Shown: positions 19,114 through 25,783 of the stretch, piece after piece
How the letters are laid out: each line of letters begins with the position of its first letter
Position numbering within the stretch: the first letter of the stretch is position 1
Source: Fervidobacterium nodosum Rt17-B1
GTDB lineage: Bacteria > Thermotogota > Thermotogae > Thermotogales > Fervidobacteriaceae
Assembly (NCBI RefSeq): GCF_000017545.1
Contig: NC_009718.1
Location: forward strand, 124,001 to 188,000
Direction of reading: 5' to 3'
DNA: 64,000 nucleotides
Notes under the pieces: model-generated
Database searches by the model: none
Told to the model about the DNA's origin: nothing
The model's input: the letters and a program-made list of their open reading frames with translations, nothing else
Translations under genes and position numbers: made by a program

Positions 19114-19581
19114 TTATATTGAATATAATTTCCCACTTTTGAATATAAAACGCTTTCCACTATCGAGATATTGACCTATAGTTTTCAAAATATTTATACA
19201 GTTTTCTATATCTTCAATGTTTGTGAGATATATTACGGACGAATTTACAGTTGAAATATATTTTTCTTTTAAGTTGATTTCAAAAACGATATCTGGAATA
19301 TCTTTTGGTATTAAAGAAATTAAGCTGGCACTTACTGTGCCATTTTCTTCGTCTATATCAAGTCCTGTGACAAAAAATGATGAATTGAGGTCATCTTCAG
19401 GGAGAACATTGTAAATTTTTGCGTTTTTATCAACAAACCAAACTCTCTTTTTATAATATATTGAGAACCAATAAAAATTTTCACTCTTAGGAGTGAGTGT
19501 ATGTTTTTGCGAAATAAATAACGCAAGCCAAAAAATAAAGAATATAATATATATAAATAATATCATGTTATATCTTTTCAT
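19114..19581 (-). CDS. Small bitopic membrane protein, candidate minimal FtsQ/DivIB
   Basis: A 155-residue protein with a 5-residue cytoplasmic tail, one transmembrane helix at about 6-24, and a ~130-residue extracytoplasmic domain. Residues 47-75 (VWFVDKNAKIYNVLP, then FFVTGLDID) follow the pattern at the start of the FtsQ beta domain, where a strand ending in D-x-x-G/A is followed by a conserved P and a G-D/L turn. The canonical POTRA domain of about 70 residues is missing. It sits exactly where ftsQ should be, 24 bases before ftsA. This assignment is inference from topology, weak motif and position. The alternative is an unrelated small envelope protein. Start ATG with GGGTGAC upstream. 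Confidence 0.7.
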   Translation of the reverse strand: MKRYNMILFIYIIFFIFWLALFISQKHTLTPKSENFYWFSIYYKKRVWFVDKNAKIYNVLPEDDLNSSFFVTGLDIDEENGTVSASLISLIPKDIPDIVFEINLKEKYISTVNSSVIYLTNIEDIENCINILKTIGQYLDSGKRFIFKSGKLYSI

Positions 19582-19722
19582 TTATTGTCACCCGAGCAAA
19601 TTAATTTCTATATTTTTTAAAACAAAGGTTATAATTTGAAAACCTAAATAATTTTGGTCAAATTACATAATAATTTTACCACAAAAACTTTAAATAGGTA
19701 AAGCAATTTTTTGGTTTTTATG

Positions 19723-19731
19723 TGATATAAT
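19723..19731 (+). promoter_or_regulatory. Extended -10 promoter for the SUMF1/PDZ gene
   Basis: TGA directly followed by TATAAT (19726-19731) lies 37 bases before the ATG at 19768; no good -35 is seen. The whole 19582-19767 gap is AT-rich, and no clear opposite-strand promoter for the ftsA cluster could be fixed. Confidence 0.55.
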
Positions 19732-19767
19732 AAAATTAATCAATGTCGATATTGGGAGGAATTAAAA

Positions 19768-21669
19768 ATGAGATTTTCTGTTTTTTTTAAAATTTTAGTT
19801 TTTATAGTGTTAATATCGAACTCATTTGCATTTTCTGAGCAACTGGTTTATAAGTCAGGCGATTCCATTGATGGAAAACTCGTTGAACTATTTGAGAATT
19901 ATATTGTTTTTGATACATCATTGGGACGAATATTTGCAATTATTGATCAAGTAAAGTTTGTTATTTTTAATTCTTCTATTCAACCTGAAGAAGGCTTTGC
20001 GTCATTATCAGGGAAGAAAATTAAAGGTTATGTAACTGACATCAAAGGCAATTATATAATCGTTACAACCAATTTTGGAAAGATGAAATTTGTAAGAACG
20101 AATGATATTGATTATCTATCATTTGAAAAAGTTGAATTTCAAAGTTTACCAGTTTTTGATGGACTTAATATCGATTTAAGTTTATCAAATATGTACACTG
20201 TATTTCTTTCTTCTGGAGACGTTTTCACTGGTCAAAAATTATCTTCAGATGATAAATATATTATCATTTCTGATAATCAGGGAAATGAAATCTACATTGA
20301 AAAAGTTTTTGTTGAGAATTTGTACATACCTATTAGCAATGCAAATGGATATGAATTGTTAATTCTAAAGAATGGAAGACGGTTGTATGGAAAGGTTACA
20401 AAAGTTGATGAAAATGATTTAGAAGTTTCAGGCGAATGGGGTAAATTGAAAGTTAAACTTTCTGAAGTTGTTTTTACAACTTATAAACCAGGCTATGAAA
20501 AACTTCAAACCTCATCAGAAGTTATCTATGACAAAGATGGAGTAGCTTCTATGGTAGTTAAAACTCCGTTAAAAGTTAACAATAAAGAAGTGAAAGTTAT
20601 AAAAGTTTATCCACAAGAAATTGTTGATCCAAGAACAGGTGTAACTTTTGTATTTATACCAGGCGGTACTTTTAAAATGGGTGCAGATACTTCTTGGGGG
20701 AAAGTTGAAGAAGATGAATTGCCGGCAAGAAATGTTTATATTTCTGGGTTTTATATATCAAAATACCCAATTACAGTAAAGCAATATCTTGATTTTCTTA
20801 GAGCAGGTAAGAGTTCAAATGTTCTTTCTGGGAAAAATATTACTCCCGTGACGATAGATTTCCTTGGTTCTAAATTTACAGTAGGTTATACAGCAAACAA
20901 AAGCTCTTATGACTTTCCTATAACTAACATAAACTGGATCTCTGCAAAGGCTTATTGTGACTGGGCTGGTTACAAATTACCGACTGAAGCTCAGTGGGAA
21001 AAAGCTGCAAGAGGAACAGATGGAAGAATTTATCCATGGGGAAATGGTAAGGCTACGAAATTTAATGACGGGAAAAAAGAATACAGCGTTAAAGCGTTTG
21101 AAGATGTAGATGTTTCACCCTATGGAGTTGTAAATATGTTTGGGTATCCAATAGAATATTGTATGGATTATTATAGTAAGGATGCTTATAAAAATTTACC
21201 CAACGAAAATCCGATAAATACTTCAGGGACTTTAGTTGTTGGAAGAGTTGGAGCTATAGCAAATAGAATTACCGATAGAGTTCCAGTTAGTCCATCTGAG
21301 GCAAGGAGTGATTTTACATTTAGAGTTGTTGTTGAGGCAGATTCGATATTTTCTGTCATCAACAAACCAATGGATAACAAACTTATGGGAGTTACATGGT
21401 TTGTTGTAAATGATAAAGTGAAAAGTACATATGGAGTTAAAGCTGATGGCCTTTACGTTGCTTATGTTGAGGAAGGATCACCCGCTCAAATTGCAGGTTT
21501 GAAAGTTGGCGATGTGATAACTTCTATTGACCAAAAGTCGATTAAAAATCCAGATGATGTTACGAAAATAGTTGCAAATAAGAAGATAAACGACGAGATA
21601 ACTGTAACTGTTAATAGAGCTGGGCAAATGGTAAATATTAAATTAAAACTCGGTGTTTGGAAGTTCTAA
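19768..21669 (+). CDS. Secreted protein: four beta repeats, SUMF1-like domain and PDZ
   Basis: A 633-residue exported protein. A signal peptide covers about 1-22 (cleavage near SFAFS). Four similar 40-residue beta modules follow at about 26-66, 79-117, 145-185 and 198-240, each with a pattern like G-x-x-[IVL]-x-G-K/Y, then a turn and a G-[KRN]-x-x strand. Residues 288-540 are a formylglycine-generating enzyme/SUMF1-type C-lectin-like domain (FIPGGTFKMGAD, TNINWISAKAYCDWAGYKLP, TEAQWEKAARGTDGR, YPWGN). The catalytic cysteine pair near the usual GFRC end is absent; it reads DFTFRVVVE. A PDZ domain closes the protein (about 555-633, GSPAQIAGLKVGDVITSID). It is probably a binding or scaffold protein of the periplasm. 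GGGAGGAATTAAAA precedes the ATG. Confidence 0.85.
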   Translation: MRFSVFFKILVFIVLISNSFAFSEQLVYKSGDSIDGKLVELFENYIVFDTSLGRIFAIIDQVKFVIFNSSIQPEEGFASLSGKKIKGYVTDIKGNYIIVTTNFGKMKFVRTNDIDYLSFEKVEFQSLPVFDGLNIDLSLSNMYTVFLSSGDVFTGQKLSSDDKYIIISDNQGNEIYIEKVFVENLYIPISNANGYELLILKNGRRLYGKVTKVDENDLEVSGEWGKLKVKLSEVVFTTYKPGYEKLQTSSEVIYDKDGVASMVVKTPLKVNNKEVKVIKVYPQEIVDPRTGVTFVFIPGGTFKMGADTSWGKVEEDELPARNVYISGFYISKYPITVKQYLDFLRAGKSSNVLSGKNITPVTIDFLGSKFTVGYTANKSSYDFPITNINWISAKAYCDWAGYKLPTEAQWEKAARGTDGRIYPWGNGKATKFNDGKKEYSVKAFEDVDVSPYGVVNMFGYPIEYCMDYYSKDAYKNLPNENPINTSGTLVVGRVGAIANRITDRVPVSPSEARSDFTFRVVVEADSIFSVINKPMDNKLMGVTWFVVNDKVKSTYGVKADGLYVAYVEEGSPAQIAGLKVGDVITSIDQKSIKNPDDVTKIVANKKINDEITVTVNRAGQMVNIKLKLGVWKF

Positions 21670-21681
21670 TGTTGAATTTCC

Positions 21682-22236
21682 TTAACCTTTATCTTTGAAT
21701 TTCGCCAAAAAGTATTCTTCAAATTTGTTTACTTTATAACCGTCTATATCACAGAAAATGATTTTTTGTAATGTGCCTTCATAGTCTTTTAAGTAATTAA
21801 TTAAGACTTTTGTAACGTTTTCTATAAATCTTTCTAGTGGATAACCGAATATTCCTGTTCCGACGAATGGTATTGCAATCGTTTTAATGCCAAGTTCGTC
21901 GGACTTTTTTATTATATTTATAAAGCATTTAACTATAATATCATCGTTTTGCGGTTTATCACCGATAGGCCCAACGGTGTGTAAAACATATTTTGCAGAT
22001 AAGTTTCCAGCCCCAGTTACAGCTACTCCGCCAGGCTCAACAGGACCATACTTTTTCACGTATTCATCACTTTCTTTTTGGATCGTTGGACCACCTTTCC
22101 GAGATATTACACCAGCAACTCCTCCACCGTGACTAAGATATGAGTTAGCTGCGTTAACTATTGCATCAATGTTTTGGGTTGTGATATCCCCAACTACAAA
22201 TTCAATTTCCACAGGTTTTTTACCAATTTTTATCAC
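21682..22236 (-). CDS. Macro-domain protein (ADP-ribose binding / deacylating hydrolase)
   Basis: About 184 residues forming a single macro domain: VGDITTQNIDAIVNAANS at the start (ADP-ribose adenine contact D and catalytic N region), GGGVAGVISRKGG (glycine-rich phosphate loop), the LSAKYVLHTVGP strand and GTGIFGYPLE loop. Macro domains of this type remove acyl groups from O-acetyl-ADP-ribose or release ADP-ribose from proteins or DNA. The start is taken as GTG at 22236 because GGAGGTG lies 5 bases upstream; the ATG at 22254 is upstream of that site. It is the last gene of the UDG-rarA operon, 32 bases after rarA. Confidence 0.9.
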   Translation of the reverse strand: MIKIGKKPVEIEFVVGDITTQNIDAIVNAANSYLSHGGGVAGVISRKGGPTIQKESDEYVKKYGPVEPGGVAVTGAGNLSAKYVLHTVGPIGDKPQNDDIIVKCFINIIKKSDELGIKTIAIPFVGTGIFGYPLERFIENVTKVLINYLKDYEGTLQKIIFCDIDGYKVNKFEEYFLAKFKDKG

Positions 22237-22268
22237 ATTTTCACCTCCAAACAATGTTTGTGCAGATA

Positions 22269-23492
22269 TTAAATGTCATTGAATCTTTCTGGCCAAAGTT
22301 TTCGATATATTTCAGCAATTTTAGATTCTTTTGCTATATTTTTTGGATAATAAAACCTCTCTTTTATTTCTTTTGGTAAATAACTTTGTTTTACGAATCC
22401 TCCATACGAATGTGGATATTTGTATCCACTACCTTCGATATTTAATAGATGCTTTGGAACATTCAAATTCATCGTTTTTTGAGCAATTTGTTGGGCTTTG
22501 TTTATCGCTTCATAGCTTGAGTTGCTTTTCGGAGCAAGCGAAAGGTATATAACACATTCAGAAAGGTTTAAAATGCATTCTGGTAATCCTACGCTTTCTA
22601 CCGCCTGCATAGTAGCAGTTGCCAAAACTAACGCAAATGGATCGGCGAGCCCAATATCTTCACTTGCAAGGATAACAAGCCTTCTTGCAATGAACCTTGG
22701 GTCTTCCCCACCATTTATCATTCTTGCCATGTAATAAAGCGCAGCATCTGGATCACTACCTCTTATACTTTTTATAAACGCCGAAGCCAGATTGTAATGT
22801 TCGGTATCTGTGTATTTTGTTAGCTCATCCGCAGTGTACATTTTAAATATCTCTTCGTCTATTAAATTTTTACCAATTGTTTTTGCAATGTTTGATAGTA
22901 TTTCGTAAGTATTTATTAAAAACCTTGCATCGCCGTTTGATGACCTTATTATCATATCTTTAACATTCTCAGTTACTTCCATTCCAACGTAAGATATCGC
23001 TTTTTCCAAAATTATTCGAAGATCTTTTTCGGAAAGTTTTTTAAATCTTAATACTCTACACCTTGAAAGAAGAGCTGGGTTAAGTACGTGTTGTGGGCTT
23101 TCTGTGGTTGTGCCATAGAGCGTGTATATACCCGTTTCCACTCCTGGTAAGAATACATCTTGCTGCTTTTTGTTAAATCGGTGAATTTCGTCTATAAACA
23201 ATAGGATATTCTTAATCCCTTTCATATTGTACGCGTATTTTTCCCATTTTTTGATGTCTTCTACGGAGGTAAACGCAGCATTTAATTGGACAATTTCGTA
23301 ATCTGTGTACTTCTTAATAAGGTTCAAAACAGATGTCTTGCCTGTGCCTGGAGGACCGGCAAGGATAGCGGAGAAAAGATTATTTGTCTCAATGGAAATA
23401 CGCAAAAGAGCACCTTCACCGAGAAGGTGCTCTTGACCGATAAAATTTTCAAAAGAATCAGGCCTGAGTATTTCGCTTAAACCATTCGACAG
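22269..23492 (-). CDS. rarA: Replication-associated recombination protein A (RarA/MgsA), start codon uncertain
   Basis: An AAA+ ATPase. Walker A is GPPGTGKTS, Walker B FIDEIHRFNKKQQD, sensor TTESP and arginine finger region LNPALLSRCRVL follow, and the C-terminal MgsA domain ends in HYPKNIAKESKIAE-type sequence. RarA acts at stalled replication forks with SSB. The frame continues upstream of the first ordinary start (TTG at 23405) and encodes the conserved family N-terminus LRPDSFENFIGQEHLLGEG, so translation must begin earlier. No ATG, GTG or TTG occurs in frame before a TGA at 23499-23501. CTG at 23492, with GAGG four bases before it, is the best candidate. It overlaps the end of the epimerase gene by 35 bases. 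Confidence 0.85.
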   Translation of the reverse strand: MSNGLSEILRPDSFENFIGQEHLLGEGALLRISIETNNLFSAILAGPPGTGKTSVLNLIKKYTDYEIVQLNAAFTSVEDIKKWEKYAYNMKGIKNILLFIDEIHRFNKKQQDVFLPGVETGIYTLYGTTTESPQHVLNPALLSRCRVLRFKKLSEKDLRIILEKAISYVGMEVTENVKDMIIRSSNGDARFLINTYEILSNIAKTIGKNLIDEEIFKMYTADELTKYTDTEHYNLASAFIKSIRGSDPDAALYYMARMINGGEDPRFIARRLVILASEDIGLADPFALVLATATMQAVESVGLPECILNLSECVIYLSLAPKSNSSYEAINKAQQIAQKTMNLNVPKHLLNIEGSGYKYPHSYGGFVKQSYLPKEIKERFYYPKNIAKESKIAEIYRKLWPERFNDI

Positions 23493-24393
23493 TTTTCCTC
23501 AACCCCTCTTCGAGAGAATGCTTAGGTTCCCATTTTAATTCTATCCAAGCCCTATTGTAGCACAGCAAACTTTTTCTAATATCCCCTTTCCTATGTGGAC
23601 CATATACTGGATCTTTTTTATAACCGGTCAATTTCTTTAACAATTTGAATAGCTCATTTGTCGTTGTCCCTGTTGCTGTACCGATGTTTATAACGAGCCC
23701 ATCACCTTTTTCCATAGCTTTTATATTCGCATCTACAACATCTTCAACGTAAACGTAATCTCTTGTGTATTCGCCGTCACCGAAAATTGTGCAGTCTTCA
23801 TTTTTAAGCATCCTTGACGTGAATATGGCAACAACACCAGCCTTACCGTATGGATCTTGGCGAGGACCGTAGACATTACCGTATCTGAGAACTGTATATT
23901 TAAGACCAAATTCTTTGCTAAAGAATCTTAAATAATTTTCAACTGAAAATTTTGCTATTCCATACGGTGACATTGGTTGTGGAAATACACTTTCTGGCGT
24001 AGGAAATACCTTTACATCTTCTCCGTAAATTGCTCCACCGGTTGAAGAGAAAATAAACTTATTTACACCATTTTCTATAGATGCTTTTATTAGATTTATA
24101 CTTCCTATTATGTTCCAGTTAGCATCTTTTACTGGATCTTTGACAGAAATAGCTACACTTGCTTGAGCCGCCAAATGAAAAACGTATTCAAATTTTTCGT
24201 TCGCAAATAACTCATTAACTTTTTGACCATCGTAAATATCCATTTCTACGAACTTTGCTTTAGGATTAACATTTTCTCTTTTTCCTGTTGAAAGGTTGTC
24301 GATAACAACAACATCGTGACCTAATTCAACAAGTTTGTCAGTTAGATGCGAACCAATAAAACCAGCTCCACCTGTTACTAAAACTTTACTCAT
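23458..24393 (-). CDS. NAD-dependent sugar epimerase/dehydratase (UDP-glucose 4-epimerase-like)
   Basis: About 311 residues of the extended short-chain dehydrogenase family. NAD-binding GGAGFIGSH is at the N-terminus, with VIDNLSTG (adenosine ribose contact), FSSTGGAIYG (catalytic Ser region) and the YxxxK catalytic pair in PYGIAKFSVE. The pattern is that of bacterial GalE-type 4-epimerases acting on UDP- or dTDP-sugars for envelope glycans. The exact sugar cannot be told. The start is the ATG at 24393, with AGGAGG 9 bases upstream; the ATG at 24402 touches that site directly. It overlaps the previous gene by 8 bases. Confidence 0.88.
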   Translation of the reverse strand: MSKVLVTGGAGFIGSHLTDKLVELGHDVVVIDNLSTGKRENVNPKAKFVEMDIYDGQKVNELFANEKFEYVFHLAAQASVAISVKDPVKDANWNIIGSINLIKASIENGVNKFIFSSTGGAIYGEDVKVFPTPESVFPQPMSPYGIAKFSVENYLRFFSKEFGLKYTVLRYGNVYGPRQDPYGKAGVVAIFTSRMLKNEDCTIFGDGEYTRDYVYVEDVVDANIKAMEKGDGLVINIGTATGTTTNELFKLLKKLTGYKKDPVYGPHRKGDIRKSLLCYNRAWIELKWEPKHSLEEGLRKTVEWFKRNTQA

Positions 24394-24904
24394 CAACTTC
24401 ATCCTCCTTTATTTTTTCTTTGAGCTTATATACTTCCTCAGGTATTTCCATATTCATTCTTTGTTCTTTTATGAATTTCTCAAGCTCTTCTGCTTTTTCT
24501 TTTGTAAAATCAATTAAAATTGAATAAAACTTTCTCAATTTTCTTCTTGTATCCGCGTCTAAGTCGTATACCATAAGGCTTGCTATTTGCTCTGCTTTTT
24601 TTTCTGGTATTCCAACAACATATATGAAGAAATATTTTATTCTGGATTCACCAGATTTTAGCATTTGAGCAATTTTTAAACCTCTTAGAGTTAATTTGAC
24701 AAAACCATACCTTTTATGTTCGACAACACCAAGTTCTGCAAGCTTTTTAACAGCGTTAGTTGCGCTTGCGTAGGATACGCCTTTCACTTTTGCTATGTCA
24801 GAAATCCTTGCCACACCTTCTTTTTCTATAAGAGAGTAAATTGCTGAGATGTAACTCATAACTGTTGGTGTAAGCTTTGTTTCATGCTTAAAATCGTTTT
24901 TCAC
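24386..24904 (-). CDS. DtxR-like winged-helix regulator
   Basis: A 172-residue protein with a GTG start and GGAGG upstream. The N-terminal 75 residues form a winged helix: MSYISAIYSLIEKEGVARISDIAKVKGVS, the recognition helix YASATNAVKKLAELG and wing VEHKRYGFVKLTLRGLKIA, matching the DtxR/MntR family. The rest is helical and highly charged. It is related in layout to the protein at 8926-9450. Metal-sensing residues are not clear, so the signal is unknown. Placement inside a repair and sugar-epimerase operon suggests local autoregulation, but no operator was found. Confidence 0.75.
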   Translation of the reverse strand: MKNDFKHETKLTPTVMSYISAIYSLIEKEGVARISDIAKVKGVSYASATNAVKKLAELGVVEHKRYGFVKLTLRGLKIAQMLKSGESRIKYFFIYVVGIPEKKAEQIASLMVYDLDADTRRKLRKFYSILIDFTKEKAEELEKFIKEQRMNMEIPEEVYKLKEKIKEDEVDE

Positions 24905-24927
24905 GTAATTTCCTCCTTACTTATTAA

Positions 24928-25536
24928 TTATCTATTAATTTTACCAGTAATTTCTTCCATAAACTGATCGTAATATCTTCTAACTTCTTTTATATCTTGC
25001 CAAGTTAAATCTTTTGGGCTTCCTTTTTCTTTAGACGGGTTTCTTAAAAGATAGCTTGGGTGGAACATGGGAAAAATTATGATATCACCTTTCCAAGTGA
25101 ATTTTTTCCCACGAATTTTTGTTATTGGTTCTTCTTTTCCTAAGAAAAACGTTGCAGCTGTACTACCAAGCGGTATTATCATACGTGGGTTAATTATCTC
25201 TATTTGAGCTGTCAAATAATGAGAACATGATTGAATTTCTAGGTTTGTCGGGACACGATTATTTGGTGGTCTACATTTAACAACGTTGGTAATATACACA
25301 TCCTCACGTTTTATATTAACTGATTCTATAATCTTTGTAAGAAGTTGTCCGGCTTTACCAACAAATGGTCTGCCTTGATTGTCTTCTTCTTCGCCAGGCC
25401 CTTCACCAACAAACATTATAGGTGAATATATATTTCCTTCACCAGGAACTGTATTTTTTCTAAGTAAATGCAAATGGCAGCTTTGACAATTTTTTATTCT
25501 TTCTTCAATTATCGCCATCATTTCTTCCTTTTTCAT
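24928..25536 (-). CDS. Type-4 uracil-DNA glycosylase (4Fe-4S)
   Basis: A 202-residue protein. Active-site motif 1 is GEGPGEEEDNQGRPFVG at about 44-60 and motif 2 is HPSYLLRNP near residue 159-167. Four cysteines at C17, C20, C88 and C104 hold the iron-sulphur cluster of family 4 enzymes, first described in Thermotoga maritima. It removes uracil from DNA, important for thermophiles where cytosine deaminates quickly. Start ATG at 25536 with AGGTGATTCG before it. It heads the operon with the DtxR-like regulator, epimerase, rarA and macro-domain genes. Confidence 0.95.
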   Translation of the reverse strand: MKKEEMMAIIEERIKNCQSCHLHLLRKNTVPGEGNIYSPIMFVGEGPGEEEDNQGRPFVGKAGQLLTKIIESVNIKREDVYITNVVKCRPPNNRVPTNLEIQSCSHYLTAQIEIINPRMIIPLGSTAATFFLGKEEPITKIRGKKFTWKGDIIIFPMFHPSYLLRNPSKEKGSPKDLTWQDIKEVRRYYDQFMEEITGKINR

Positions 25537-25639
25537 CGAATCACCTAGCCTTCAAAAAACGGATTTAATAATGTTTAGAACTGATTAATGATATTTATGA
25601 TGAGGCTAACATTGTTTTCTATTACCATTTTACCACATT

Positions 25640-25669
25640 ATTATAACATAAATCAATCATGAAATGCAA
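25640..25669 (-). promoter_or_regulatory. Candidate promoter for the UDG-rarA operon
   Basis: On the minus strand TTGCAT (25664-25669), an 18-base spacer, and TATAAT (25640-25645) lie about 100 bases before the start at 25536. The rest of the 25537-25783 gap holds only this and the terminator; no other feature was seen. Confidence 0.55.
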
Positions 25670-25703
25670 GTTTTTTCAAAAAGTACATATTCTTAAAGAT
25701 TAT

Positions 25704-25735
25704 CAAAAAAAGCCTGCTCGATAAAAGAGCAGGCT
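25704..25735 (-). terminator. Terminator after the heterodimeric exporter genes
   Basis: A perfect 9-bp stem AGCCTGCTC (25711-25719)/GAGCAGGCT (25727-25735) with a 7-base loop is followed on the minus strand by TTTTTTGATA. Confidence 0.92.
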
Positions 25736-25783
25736 AAGAGTTTTATTTGGTTAATTTTTTTAGATTGAGTATTCTCATTTAAT

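Noticed and set aside
19582-19767. A minus-strand consensus promoter for the ftsQ-like/ftsA operon.
   Set aside because: TTGACC and a TTATAA box occur but with a spacing of 21 bases, too long to support.
23286-23480. Plus-strand frames opposite rarA and other long minus genes.
   Set aside because: Composition mirrors the codon use of the real gene on the other strand, with no ribosome site or known family.
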